64,000 nucleotides of DNA from Vitis vinifera (taxonomy: Eukaryota > Streptophyta > Magnoliopsida > Vitales > Vitaceae), in NCBI RefSeq assembly GCF_030704535.1, contig NC_081806.1:4475001-4539000 (forward strand), in the 5' to 3' direction. Shown piece by piece: positions 1 to 12,367 of the stretch. The notes under the pieces were generated by a model. That model worked only from the letters and a program-made list of their open reading frames with translations. It had not been told where the DNA came from and did no database searches. Position numbers and translations under genes: made by a program. The stretch's first letter is position 1, and every line of letters begins with the position of its first letter.

Positions 1-164
1 TGCTAGTTTATTTGTGACTGATCTTGAAACTGAAGAATGTGTTGCTTCTCGAAATTTAATCGGATTATTGGGTAATTATTGTGATTCTTTGGGATTATAA
101 ATAGTTTTAGAATTCATGGAATCAGCGTGATTCGATTTTCAAGACATTTGTTGTTTGTTCATAG

Positions 165-3100
165 ATGATTGGGATTCGTACAAGTTTGCCATTGCCATCT
201 GGGTGGGAGATTCTTATGCAACTCGCGGTCTATTTTATGGTTGAGGATTTTACCAATTACTGGATCCATAGGTTCCTGCATTGTAAATGGGGGTATGAGA
301 AGATTCATCGGGTTCACCATGAGTATACAGCTCCAATTGGATTTGCGGCACCTTATGCACACTGGGCTGAGATTTTGATCCTTGGAATTCCGTCTTTTCT
401 TGGACCAGCAATGGCCCCTGGGCACATAATCACATTTTGGTTGTGGATTGCTCTTCGGCAGATTGAAGCCATTGACACTCATAGTGGGTACGCATGCTAA
501 TTTCTTTCAGTTGCTGATTGTCGTTTTGTGCTTTAGTTGATTGTGATGAAATGATGTTAACAGTACCGCTTCTTTCTCACTTTTCCTTTCTCTTCTACCC
601 TAACGTGTACCCTAACGTGTAGTTTCTCTATAAAGTATTTTTGTGGAGGATCTTTCCTAGTGATTTACCTTTTCTTGGTGAAGAATAGAATCAGAGATGT
701 GCTTTTCTTCTTCTTCTTCTTTCTTTTTTCTTTTTACTTTTCTTCTTCTTCTTCTTCTTTTTTTTTATTTCTTTTTCCAAATCTTATTATTATTATGTTT
801 CTTTTTATTATTATTTTTTTTAATTCATTTATAGTTTTTGTTTGGAAATTGTGGAACTGTTAAATTGCCACAGGGCTTTACAATTGAGGGTGGAATTATT
901 ATAGTCTGATTTTTCTCATTGTTATTAGATGCGGTCTTTCCTATAGGCTAGATCTATTGCATAGTTTTTGCTTTTAATGTGAGTACAAAGCCATACCAAG
1001 GTAAAAGGTTGAAAGAGATTCAGATGCCAAGTCTTTGGTTAAGAAATTTTGGAGTTGCAATTTATTTTTGCAGGTGAAAGAATTAGTTCAATCTGTTTTT
1101 CTGTGCATTCAAGATGTGGTGCTGAGCTGAATTGGATTTTACTTCAATTTGAGGTTGGATGGGATCTTTTCAGATAATCTGGAGGACTAAATTTCATTTT
1201 TTTTATATTAATTATTTGAATCGTTAGGTGCTTTAACTTTATGCACATAGATAATGTGCTTAAAATTATCTTGATAATCACTATTGTTGCTCGTCACCTA
1301 ATACGGATAAAGTATCTTGATTATTTATAAGCTCAGCTGTAGTAATACTCTGTTGCTTTGGCTGTTTTGTTTTCTTTACTCCCATCTCCATCCAAGCCCT
1401 TTTTTACAACTTGATGGTTTTTTTTTTTTTGGTTTTTTTGGTTGAAGGTTATTGCTATATTCTTCAGTGACCTTGCTAGTAGTTAATCACCTCATAAATC
1501 TTAGGTGGCGGTCACCAAGGCAAGGAAGGTGTCCACAAATTGGTTAAGAGTCACAGTTCATATTAAAGGCATAAGTGATGAGCAAAGGCCTTGTTGGAGA
1601 TGGGCAAAGAGCCTTGGTGGAGTATAGCGATTTTTGGAAAGATGGAAGGAATGCTTTTAGTGTTTTTCTATGTAAAAAGGATTCAAGTGGCCTAGAATTG
1701 TGAGCTTAGATGGCCTTGTGGTGACCCTGGGCCCAGAATATGCATGCTATAAAAAAAAATCAGAGGAGATATTTGAGGGTTCTAACCAGAATATGACAAA
1801 TAGAATTTTGGGCTAGTTGGTAACCTGTTAGAATTCGGATATATGTGAGAAAAATTCAGTAATCTCTATTAACTAGTTTTCAGTGAAAGTTTTAAGTTTA
1901 GATTAACTAAGAAAAAATTAGTTTGGTGATTATTAATCACAACAAATGAGATATTCGAGATTTTAGCAAAAAATAGGGAGGGTGCTGTTTACATGTGGTT
2001 GGGGAAGGGGAGGGTGGGGGCAACAGATTTGAGGGGCATCACTAACAGAAAAGACCTAATTGTTACATTGATGTTGAGTTTCATTAATTATAGTAAAATT
2101 AACAGAATGCTCATTCTAAATGTAGGGGGTTGTTAAAAAAGGATCCATGCAGTCAATAGGCTTTTGGTGTTGTGTGGGCAAGCTATCAAACAAATGGCTA
2201 CATTGTTTGGCTGTGTGGATAATTAGCATTAAATAAGGACCTTGATTGATGGTTGCTGAGAAGGATTCCCCTGGTGGCACATGCTGCTTGTATGATAATG
2301 TTCTCAGAAATTGACATATAGGCTCACATGTAGCTTATTATTTTACCAAAAAACGTAACTGTGAAGTTGGAAAATAGAAGGGGTTTCTTAGTAGTAGTGA
2401 AATGAAATAATCTGCTTAGAGTTGTTAATAGTTATATGGCAAATTTGGAACAAAGAGATGCACTTACTGAACGCATCTATTTTTGTTTACTAATTTCCAA
2501 TTCTGAATGTGATGTTCATTCACTGAACAAATGCATAATTGTAGGTACTTGTTTGCTTTTCAAGATAGATTTGAAAGAGTTCGATAACTTTTATGTGTTT
2601 TTTAATTGTAACTTGATATTCTCTGAACTTTTAGCCCAAGGAGGATGTATTATATAAACTTTTTTGGTTGTCCTGTAAGCCTACAAGAGGATTCTCCCTT
2701 TCCTCTATTGGCAATAGAATTACTGGGATCAACAAAATAAGAATGATATACTTTTTTTTCTTTATCTTATTCCCTTTCTCCTTTGTCTATGTTTTGCACT
2801 AGAAACTTAATTGAGGTGGCACTCGGAGCATGTTGTAACAACTTATGTATGTTCGTACAGATATGACTTTCCCTGGAGTCCTACGAAATATATACCATTT
2901 TATGGTGGTGCTGATCACCATGATTACCATCACTATGTTGGGGGACAAAGCCAAAGTAACTTTGCTTCAGTCTTCACCTACTGTGATTACATTTATGGAA
3001 CTGACAAGGTTATTATACAGTTATTTTTTATGATTCTGTTATCTACATTTTGTATTTAAAGTTAGTTGATTAAAATTGTTTTCCAATAATGTTTTCTTGA

Positions 3101-3710
3101 CTTATTAGGGCTATCGGTATCAAAAGAAGCTTCTTGCAAAGGTAACATTCAGCGCTATGTATTTTTTGTTAGAATATGATCATGGACTATCAGCAGCTTT
3201 GTTGGGTTTTCTTCCGTATCTTATTTTGAACATATAGGGACTTTGGACCCACAATGCAATAGAGATCCAAATTTAGGTTGAATTACCTTCCACAGTCGCT
3301 TAGTTTCATATGCTAAATATTTTGATACTTATTCCACATGTTAAAATCTGATAGATGGTGGGATGGGATATCCTTTATTGTTCTTGGTAACTTCATTAAT
3401 TTGGTATGTTGAATAATCCCAACTTAATCAACATTTTGGAATCTGCTTGGTGATGTGATTTGGATGTGCTCGTTAAATGGTTGGCTCCAATGTTATCCAC
3501 ATGCTTTGCTGGGAAGTAGGCCCCTGTTGTCTTTTACTTTATCCAACTTATTTTGCTTCAATAGTCCACTAAGCGTCCTGCAATGGGTTGAATGAATCTT
3601 TCTAATGTTTCTCTGTCGATGTAATTCAGTTGAAAGAGGATTTGAAAAGCAATGGCCAACAAAATGGAGTCTCATACCAGAACCTTACTCAAGATCTCAA
3701 ATCTGACTAA
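165..3710 (+). CDS. SMO1: Sterol C4-methyl oxidase, SMO1 type (partial, N-terminus off left edge)
   Basis: Four exons are visible: 165-487, 2861-3008, 3109-3141 and 3630-3710 (TAA). All junctions are GT-AG and keep one frame, giving 194 residues of the C-terminal part; the family is usually near 300, so about 100 N-terminal residues lie before the window. The product is a membrane non-heme di-iron oxygenase of the ER that starts removal of C4 methyl groups from 4,4-dimethyl sterol precursors. The three histidine boxes are present: HRFLH and HRVHH in the first exon, HDYHH in the second. Arabidopsis SMO1 proteins share the HWAE, WLWIALRQ and PWSPTKYIPFYGG stretches. The first visible exon opens with ATG, but this is an internal Met after an intron acceptor, not the start codon. 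Intron 488-2860 is unusually long, with poly-pyrimidine tracts. The ligand-metal residues look intact and nothing suggests a pseudogene. The gene assignment is strong; which SMO1 paralogue it is remains unknown. Confidence 0.93.
703..770 (+). repeat. TTC-rich microsatellite in SMO1 intron
   Basis: An imperfect (TTC)n/poly-T tract lies in the long SMO1 intron. Just upstream (595-621) a 12-base unit ACCCTAACGTGT is duplicated in tandem. Confidence 0.8.
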
Positions 3711-4351
3711 TGGTGGGGGATGTCGGGCTATAAGACTCTTATCTGGAACAATGCCCCTCTCGGATGCATCTCACCAGTAACAACTTACTGAGACCTCTGA
3801 TCTCAGACTGACGTTATCCATTGTTATCACCATGCTAGTCTGGGGTAGTAGAAATTCTAGTGGTTCAGATGGGGATCAAATTCTTGGGGTCTTTTACAGT
3901 TGTGTAATTTGTGGGGAGGGGTTGTGTTTTGTGTTGAATTTGTTTTTCCTCGGTGGATTTTGAACATTCAGTGTAAGATGTAAAACCCAAACTTTTGTTG
4001 TGGTGTTATGGTCAAAGCCAAATATTATGAATTGTTATTGTTATTAATTTCCGTGTGTAGATATGAAAAGTATTTTATATTTTTTATGCATTGCTGATCT
4101 GAGAATCCAGAGCCACCAAAATGAGATGTTGAAAAACTATTCTTTTCCTAGGAATTGAAGAAAGGGGTAGAGGAGAAAGCGACACGTAGCCAATCATTGG
4201 CTTGAATTCTTTTCCTATGAATTGAAAGCGAACGATTCAGGCTCGTCTCCAGGTGTATGGAGATTGGAGAGCGTGCACCTAAACAGGATATTTTAAGATG
4301 GATGAAAAAGATATTTAAGAAAAAAAATTAATCTGCATGTCTGAACATGAA
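3711..4351. other. SMO1 3' region and tRNA upstream spacer
   Basis: This is the likely 3' UTR of the SMO1 gene, followed by about 300 bases of spacer. I see no coding signal. An A-rich run at 4319-4327 lies about 25 bases before the tRNA gene. Confidence 0.5.
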
Positions 4352-4424
4352 GCCCGTCTAGCTCAGCCGGTAGAGCGCAAGGCTCTTAACCTTGTGGTCG
4401 TGGGTTCGAGCCCCACGGTGGGCG
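4352..4424 (+). tRNA. tRNA-Lys (anticodon CUU)
   Basis: The 73-base gene folds as a full cloverleaf. Acceptor GCCCGTC pairs with GGTGGGC through two G-U wobbles. The D arm contains TAGCTCAGCCGGTAGAGC. The anticodon stem CAAGG/CCTTG encloses loop CTCTTAA with anticodon CTT, decoding AAG (Lys). The T arm contains GGTTCGAGCCC. The A and B box promoter elements are intact, there is no intron, the discriminator base is G, and a T-run follows at once. It looks functional. Confidence 0.95.
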
Positions 4425-4425
4425 C

Positions 4426-4430
4426 TTTTT
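4426..4430 (+). terminator. RNA polymerase III T-run terminator
   Basis: Five T residues begin two bases after the tRNA-Lys gene, the usual Pol III stop signal. Confidence 0.8.
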
Positions 4431-4439
4431 ATGAACTTT

Positions 4440-4745
4440 TCATTGGACCGGATAAGCATGGGTGGGCCTTTTAAGCGGGATCTTTTCTAAGTTGGTCCAA
4501 GGACCCATTTTTTTTTTTTTTGGGTTTTCCATTCTACCCTTTGGGCTTCTATTGCGACCTGCCTAGGCATTGGACCGGGTAAGCAGATATCTTTTCTAAG
4601 TTGGACCAAGGACCCATTTTTATTTTTTTGGGTTTTCTATTCCACCCCTTGGGCTTCTATTGAGCCCTGCCGAGGCATTGGACCGGGTAAGCAGATATGG
4701 GCCTTGTAAGTGTGATCTTTTCAAAATAAGTTCTGTTGGACCAAT
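4440..4745 (+). repeat. Degenerate tandem repeat downstream of tRNA-Lys
   Basis: A block beginning CATTGGACCGG.TAAGCA recurs at about 4440, 4570 and 4676. It carries TCTTTTCTAAGTTGG, a T-run before GGGTTTTC and TGGGCTTCTATTG in the first two copies. Units are about 106-130 bases and the third copy is partial. No coding potential is seen. Confidence 0.75.
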
Positions 4746-6269
4746 TCAAAAAGTTCTTAAAATGGCTTAAACTAACACCAATTTTCATCTTTTTTAGTGA
4801 CAAATTAGTTTTGTTGGTCCTGATGGTTACAAAGTAGCGTTCACCTCCTGTAAGATTTTCTATTATTATTACCCAAATAAAAAAAAATAAAAATCATCCA
4901 GCAGTTTTCTTTTAATAAAAGATAAAACAATGTAGAATGTTATATACCTAATTATTTGATGAAAAAAATAAAGGAGGTTTCTTAATAATATTAAAAGTCT
5001 TAGGAGAAAATCAGAGACTAGGTTGCTATTTCCACTCACACGGGCCACACCAAATCTCACCAAAAATAGCTGTAATCTATCCAGAGGATTGAGGGCCGGG
5101 CCCATTCGGGAGTCCATCAAAAGCCCAAAAGCCCGAAGTTTTGTGGGACAACATCATATCCAGAGCCCATTATGCTACGTACGGAAGTTGGATAGGATGA
5201 TGGCTTGATGTTGATCGCCCAATCAAATGAGAAGCAGGATGACGTTGAATACTGGAACTGAAAACACTAGAAACACATAGAGCGAAGTGGGCCCAGCAAT
5301 GATGGGGCTTGATCCAGCCAGCTGTCCCAATACCGAAAACTAGCTTCAGCCTTCATTAAATTTAACCCTCTTTGGCCCAGTCATCTTTACCACTTTTGCA
5401 AAGTAGAGAATTACAAATCAGCTTTTCTCATAATTTCTGAGACATTATGGAGTAGTTTGATGGAGCATCATTGAGAGATGTCAGGTCCCCAATCTTTGCC
5501 CTACACCTGGCCCAGCCCCTCTCTAATTATGGGCCTAAATATGTAGCAGGCCCGTGCACCCATCATTCATCAATGTACACTTCTTTTCATATGAAATCTA
5601 TGTTATTATTATAATTTCTTTTTAAAAATATTTTTCCACTTGCCCTTCCTTAAAATTTGTTTCCATCATATTTAATTCCTTCCATAAATTAAAATTTATA
5701 ATAAATATTTCGATTTGTGGATCATAATACCACTCTCTAAATTGTAGTGATGCTCATAAAATGTTCTTTCTCTCTTTAACATTTTTATAGAAAATTTTAT
5801 CAATATTTAAAAAATAAATAATAATAATAATAATTTTTTTTAATGATTTCAGATACTGGTGCATCTTTTTATTTTTCTGTAAATTAATGGACTAGGCCCA
5901 AATCCTAAGGACAAAATGGTGTGTTAATAGGTCACTTGACCTGCCCTGCCCTGCCCTACCTCATCCCAATTGCTCTAGGTTTGATATTGCCTCATACAAC
6001 TTGGGACTCATTTCATGGGCTTGGACATGATAAAAGGTCCATTCCATGCTTCATGACCTAAAATTATTACTATCATTATTGGATAATTTCAAATTCTTCT
6101 TTCTTGGTATAAAAGAAAAATTAAAAAGTAATAACAAAATTTAATGAATTTTATCAAAATCTATCTTTTATTTATTTTTTTCTTTTTGTCCCTTCAAATC
6201 TTTTTAAAATTCAAATGGATCTTTCATGAATTCAAATTTTTCTAAAAATGTGTAATATATTTTAATATA
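4746..6269. other. Intergenic, nothing recognised
   Basis: The sequence is AT-rich with a few GGCCC/GGGCC-type motifs (5090-5560). No ORF with protein-like character, RNA gene or defined repeat was recognised. Confidence 0.5.
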
Positions 6270-6274
6270 AAGTT

Positions 6275-6290
6275 TGTACCAACTCGTACC

Positions 6291-6321
<31 letters not shown>

Positions 6322-6661
6322 TGTCTGCTCCAAGCCTAAAAGGACCCTTACAACTTTAAAACATGTTTACATAATTAAAATGGGTCTATACTTATACAAC
6401 GTTAAAAACTTTCTCTCGCATCTAATATGAGATATTACAATGGATATATATTCCTCATAGAATCAAACAAATAAAGGCTCATATTGAAGTCGGAGATAAA
6501 TTTTGATACAATTTGTAACAATTTACACCAAATCATGTAGATATCATATGCTTTAAGCCCTAAAAAGTCCTCATAGCTTTAAATGTGTTTATATAATTAA
6601 GAAGAGTCGATACTTATATAATATTAGAAACTTTCTCTTATATCTAAAGTAGAATATTACA
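6275..6661 (-). mobile_element. TRIM-like miniature LTR retroelement, complete, minus orientation
   Basis: Two direct terminal repeats flank a short internal region: 6514-6661 (148 bases, upstream LTR in element orientation) and 6275-6439 (165 bases, lengthened by a (TA)n run at 6296-6321). In element orientation the LTR starts TGTAATAT and ends TTGTTACA. Directly after it comes a primer-binding-site-like TTGTATCAAAAT, close to the plant initiator-tRNA-Met complement TGGTATCAGAGC. A perfect 5-base target-site duplication AAGTT flanks the element (6270-6274 and 6662-6666). There is no coding capacity. It belongs to the same family as the element at 31350-31773. Confidence 0.85.
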
Positions 6662-6666
6662 AAGTT

Positions 6667-7974
6667 AATTTTATTCAACTTTTCTAAAGCTTTCGTGAAA
6701 TACATTTAACTCCAATTGATTTGAAATTTTATAAAATAACTTTCTTATTTTGAGTAAAATTGTGTGAAAATAAGAGATAAAAAATTATACGAGGGGTATT
6801 TGATGAAATTTTAAATCAATAAAAACCGGATGTATTTACCAAGAATTTCAAAAGAGGCTAATGACATTAATCTTTAAGATATTCTTAAAGAATTCATTAT
6901 TAAGATTAAATTAAGATTTGTGTGGAAAATAATGTCACCATCGGATGCATTATCACAGGAAAATAGAGATTACTTTTTGAAGGTTGATGGTATTAAAGTT
7001 ATGATAAGTTATTTTAATATATAATTGACAAGATTTGAGGTGAAGTGTGATTCATTAGGCACCCTCAACTTATTCTCGAGTCCATAATCAACTCAAAAAT
7101 TCACTAAAAGAAATGGCCCCATTGAGTGAAATTAATTTACCGGATGAGAGAGAATTTTACGTGGTTACATTTTGTTACTCGAGTTGGAAACATAGAAGAA
7201 CAACAAAGGGACAAAGGCCAGAGAGGAAATAACTTTCCAAAATTCCCAGGAAAAGCACTAAAGTTATGAAAATGACAAGCTTAAAACAGCAGCTTCCTTG
7301 GCTGAAATTTCAAATTTGATTCCAATTGCCCACTGTTTTAAGGTTTCCTTTCCAATCTCCCTTACCTTCTCGGGTTAAATCATCACTCACTCTCGTCATT
7401 CTACACACATTTCTACCTGCCATGTCCCTCTAGGTTACCACCCTAATTCTAAATTTGTGGGTCACAGCCCATTAGGGCTACACATGTCTATTCCTTTCTC
7501 CACTATACTCTCTCAAAGTGAACCTTCATGGGAAGGTAAGGTTGTCAATCACCCCTTCTGCCCTACTGTATTTCACTAATTGCACATTTTATTATTCACT
7601 CCCTACTCCCTCCCTCCTATACTCCTATCTTCTATAATTTAATTAGCCTATTTTTCCTTTTCTAGAGAAAGTGACACCCAAACAGGGCTTTGCTACAACC
7701 TTGTTTAAAATTTCAGCAACATTTATCTTGAGTCCATATTTTTATTTTTATTTTTATTTTCAATTATTTGGAATATGTGATGAAAGATGAAAGAGTTAGC
7801 AATCATATTTATGACTTTGCTTTAACCTCGATTATGTAAATTAAATTAAAAATGATTTAAATGAAATTAGTGTATGATGTTTGAAGCATTAAGTTTAGAG
7901 GTCTATTGTGTGAACGACACACCCGATGAAGGTAATATAATGTTATTACTAATGTTTTTGAGGTCGTATGGGTC
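6667..7974. other. Intergenic, nothing recognised
   Basis: AT-rich sequence with a more C/T-rich patch at 7340-7700. No gene or repeat was identified. Confidence 0.45.
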
Positions 7975-8440
7975 ATTAAATAAAAAAAGTTATCGATTAA
8001 TGGGTTAATAGGTGGAATCAATGATTAAACCACGGTTGAATAAGTGATTTCATAAATATATTATTTATAAATTATTAAAAATAAAAATAACACATAAAAT
8101 TTTAATATACGTATTTTTAAAAACGTACTAGTATTATTTTTCATATTTGATATTATCAAACTTAAATTATGAATGAATATAATTGCTTAAATTTTATAAA
8201 TAAAAGATATATAATATTTAAATGTGAATAAATATATTAGAATAGAAGAAAATTCTTTTGTTTATAATTTATTTTACTTATATTGTTTATATGCAATTTT
8301 AAAATACCAATTATTAGCAACAAAGTCGTCACAACTCAAACCTTCGATAAAAGGGTTAATGGTTCAAATCATCCGGTTGTTAGTTACTCTAGTTGCTAGT
8401 TAGATTATAGTTTATGAGAAAGATTTTCAAAGATTTTATA
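7975..8440. repeat. Possible dispersed repeat (related to 35570-35980)
   Basis: The order of landmarks is shared with 35570-35980: a GGTTGAAT-type start, then a TTTCATAAA tract, AATTATTAAAAATAAAAATAA-like A/T blocks and a TTTGATATTAT segment. The similarity is loose and lies in AT-rich DNA, so it could be partly compositional. Confidence 0.35.
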
Positions 8441-9370
8441 ACTCATCACAATTATAATTCATCCCACAATAGTGGATTAAGCTTTGATTGATGATTCAGT
8501 AATTTTTTATATATCCCACAATCATTTGTTTAGTAATTTTTTTAAAAACATTCTTAGTCGAAAAAATATTTTTGAAAAAAAGAAAATAAGTGTTTGACAA
8601 AAATTAAAAAACACTTTTAAAATGCAAATTAGTTTAAATTGGAGAATTAGTATAGACTATTCTTCAACTATTCCAAATAAATGAAGTGAAGATGACCTAC
8701 ATTACTTTAGTCAAGAGCACTTCTTGACCAAAATGTAGGCATTGAAAGGTAGGAAGTAAGGAGTCTTAGGAGAATCTAGTATTTTACAAAGAATTCAAAA
8801 GGTAAGGGTTACTTATTTTTGTTAAAATTTAAATTTCATAAATATAAGGAGTTTGCAAGATATATATCAAAATTAATGTCAAATCATATCAACATTGATT
8901 TTAAAATATTAAAAAAAAGAGTCATATTATATCAAATTCAAAGGTCAAATCAATTACTCTAACTAAAAATGATGGCCAACATTAGGGGTAACACTTTATA
9001 ATAAGTGCCAACATTATGGGTGAGAACTTTAGAGAAAGGCGATTAATCTCATCAAAAGTTCTAGTAGATGATGGGTGGAACCGAAAATTTAGTAGTACTA
9101 GTAGCCTTTAAGGCTATGGTTGAATTTATCATATCCTCCGTCAAAGGGACATGAAAGTTGACACTTACTTGATTAAGATTTGAAGTTAATCAAATTTAAA
9201 ATATCTTATGTAGAAATTACTAATTCCAAGATAGATGTTTTCATTATTTTTATTTTCACATATGAATATAAGATTAAAAACATTAAAATCACCTAGGATG
9301 CAAATTATAATCAAATTCAATTGAATTTTAATTCTATTTGGGCATATTGTAATTGTGTTTTTAGTAATGT

Positions 9371-9770
9371 AGGCCATGTTTTGAAAACTGTTTTCGAAAA
9401 CAGTTATAAGAAACGGTTTTTAAGAACAATTTTTGAAAATTGTTTTATGATGTTTTGTAAAACAAAAATTTATTTAAGAATTTGAAATGTTTTTAATCTA
9501 TTTTTAGTATTTTTGAGTATGTTTTAAAAATAATTTTTATAAGCAGTACTTTATTTTTAATCATTTTACATATTCGCATAATCATTTTTTTTAAACAACT
9601 TTCAAGAAACAAATGAAAATAATTAAAAAAATATTATTTGAAAACATCATATTTATATTTTTAAGAACAAAAGATATAAAACGATTTTTTGATTGCCAAA
9701 TTTATTTTCATATTTTTTTGTTCTAGAGAACAAAAACCTGTTCTCGAAAACAGTCGCCAAATAAGCCCAT
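9371..9770. mobile_element. MITE-like element with CTGTTTTCGA.AACAG ends
   Basis: The left end reads GGCCATGTTTTGAAAACTGTTTTCGAAAAC. The right end, reverse-complemented, reads GGGCTTATTTGGCGACTGTTTTCGAGAAC, giving long imperfect terminal inverted repeats. The interior (TTTTAAAAATAATTTTTAT, then ATTTTACAT.TTC.CATAATCATT) also occurs in the pair at 47255-47955. It is about 400 bases, non-coding, and probably a non-autonomous DNA transposon; the superfamily is not determined. Confidence 0.65.
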
Positions 9771-10895
9771 AAGTTTCCATTTCAAGGCTAAAATCCTTTA
9801 CAAATGGAAGAAAATCTAATTCTTTAAGTTATTTTAGCAAAAACCAAGCAACACAACACAAACTTCCACTCTTTTCTCATTTTCCTTCTATGTTTTTTAA
9901 TAGGTTTAAAACGTTTGAAGGAATCCAAAGTGTGAAAGGACAAAATGGTTAAGAGGATGATTATGGAAATTAAACAACCTACAAACTCTTATGTTTAAAA
10001 GATGTAGACAAACTTTAGCCAAAACCACTAATTATTTTATGTAAAAGGTTTAAACCAATTTTAGTCAAAACCACTTCGCTAGGACACTACTAATTATCCC
10101 AAATAGTTTAAGCTCAAAAGTTTAAAAAATCCAACAAAAATTAATAACCTAAGACCTAAAGAGTAACAAAAATTAATTATTGTTCCAAAATGAATTTGAA
10201 ATTAATCATTAACCTTATTTGTTGGTGAAAAGCATAAAGATAAAAATCAGTTCACGTAGAATGATACACAAGGGTTCAATTAACTACGCCTGTATCTATG
10301 GATGTAGGAGAATAGTTCTATTATACTATAAAGAGTACTATAAAGGATAAAAAGAAAAAGAAAATAGATATAACCATTGAATTTTGAAACATTGTGTAAT
10401 TCTTCACTCCTTATATCTACTTCTCTTATATATCACAATCAAGATGTCAGCCTAATGAACTTTACTTGGAAACTTCTTTAGATCACATCCTTCATGCCAT
10501 GACTTTATCATGCACTATAATTTTTGCTATATATTCAAATTGTTTAATCACTTTACTTGTGAAGTCTAAGCTAATACTACATGGGTATATATACTTAATA
10601 GGGGGAGGGATGAGGAGGGAAGAAAAGGGTTTGAATTTGGTGTGCTTCAATTTTAATTTATTTTATCTAATGATAATAATGCAAATGACATATTACGCAT
10701 TGTAAATTAAAAGGGAGTATGGAAAAGAGACAAACAATGTTTTATAGTGATTTGGTGTAATTCAAGCCTATGTATACTTTTCTTAAGCTCCAAACCAACC
10801 CGAGGGTTCCATTAGTCTTCCAAGGCTTCATCCAAATCATAAATCACCTTTAAACTTGGATTCTTGGTGCCAAGAGACTTTTAACGCTTCAACTT
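9771..10895. other. Intergenic with a retroelement-like scrap
   Basis: This stretch is mostly featureless. The segment 10725-10895 (GTGATTTGGTGTAATTCAAG, then CCAACCCGAGGGTTCCA.TAG) resembles a widespread plant repeat built around a 'gtggttcggtgtaa...cccgagggttcca' core. This is recalled by eye and not searched. Confidence 0.35.
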
Positions 10896-10898
10896 TTA

Positions 10899-11204
10899 GA
10901 TTATGTTTGGTTCCCAAGAAGTACCAAGAAAAGAAAAAAATACAAAGTAAAATGGTTTTCTCATATTTTGTTTCACTATAATTTTTTTAAATTAAATATA
11001 ATTAATTATAAATTTATACATTTTATAATTATTTAATCTTTATATAACAGAGGAAATTAAGTGAAATGAGTTTGAAGAAACATATAAAAATAATTTATTA
11101 ATTTAAAATTTTTTTTTTCTTTCATTTTTTTTTTCTTCCACTTTTCTTCTTTATTTTTTTTCCCTCACATTTTCCCTCAAATTTTCCGAGAATCAAACAT
11201 AACC
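10899..11204. mobile_element. MITE with TTATGTTTGGTTC ends and TTA duplication
   Basis: The left end GATTATGTTTGGTTCCCAAGAA pairs with the right end, which reads GGTTATGTTTGATTCTCGGAAA when reverse-complemented. A TTA triplet flanks both sides (10896-10898, 11205-11207), as expected for PIF/Harbinger (Tourist-type) MITEs. The element is 306 bases and non-coding. A second, diverged copy lies at 42919-43180. Confidence 0.75.
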
Positions 11205-11207
11205 TTA

Positions 11208-12367
11208 ATAGATATCTCACTTTTGAATTTTCTCTCAAGCTTGCAATTTGAAGACAAGTAAATGAGTAAGATGGCAGCAACAAGTTTTAGCTAAAATGAA
11301 TACAATCAAAGGATAGGATTGAAGTGGTGCACTAAGGTATGCAAGTTTAGGTTTAATGTATTCAAAGATCAATGTAGTAGCTCTTAAAATTGATGAGCAT
11401 TAACTTCAAGGTGCATATTTTCCTTGCATTTAATGAAGTTAGAGGTATTTACATATGAGATGTGTTAGGAACCTAATGGTTAGGCTCAATTTATCTTGAC
11501 TTAGACAATCTATTAGTTCATTAGTCGTTCGTGGTAGAAAGGTATAATAGGTGACTATTGGAGCTAAAATCCTTAACCATTTAACTTAGGTAGTTCAACC
11601 AATACCCTTGTTACTTTTACAATTGCTATACTTTTCCTAACACATGCAAAACCCTTTTTGGAATGTATTTTTATCAAATTAAGTTGAGATTTTTCTTAAA
11701 AGTAATTTTCATCTAATTTATAAATGAATAAAAGTAATTTAAAATCATTTAAATGCAATGCGATGAACATTAGTTCACCATTCAACCTTAGAATGTGATC
11801 ATAAGGGTCTTCAACACGCCAATATCCTTATATCTAGATCATCATTGGCCACTTTATTCTTGTTTTGTAATTGTCAAAATATCATTAAGGGAAAACCATC
11901 AAGATCCAATAGTTGTATCGAATAGCCTAATTTATTTCGAATAATGAAGTATATGTTCCATGTCTCATATACCAATGAAAGAATGACCCACTCTACTTTT
12001 ATTCAGCATTTCTTTTATATCTTTTCATGTGTTTTATTTTAGCTTTTTGACATTTCTAGAAATTTTGACCTTTGTTTTTTCAAAATTCTACAACAAACTC
12101 CAATATAACTTGTTATATTATCAAAAACTTCAATTTCACTTATTAGTCCCAAACATAAAAATAAAAATTAATTTACATAGAGGGGTAATGAGATTTTTAC
12201 AAGATTTGAGCAGTCACATTTATATTTATAAACAAAAGAGAATAATTTCATTTTACCATAAAAAAGATTTTATTAGTTAAAATAAAATATATTTATAATA
12301 ATTTTATTATTAAAATATTATTTTTAAAAAAGTCAAAACATTTTTCTTTCTTTAAAATTAATTTTTT
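11208..12367. other. Intergenic, nothing recognised
   Basis: AT-rich non-coding sequence. The short ORFs here are of low complexity and not protein-like. Confidence 0.45.

Noticed and set aside
165-167. ATG at 165 as SMO1 start
   Set aside because: It follows an intron acceptor and corresponds to an internal Met of the family. The true start is outside the window.
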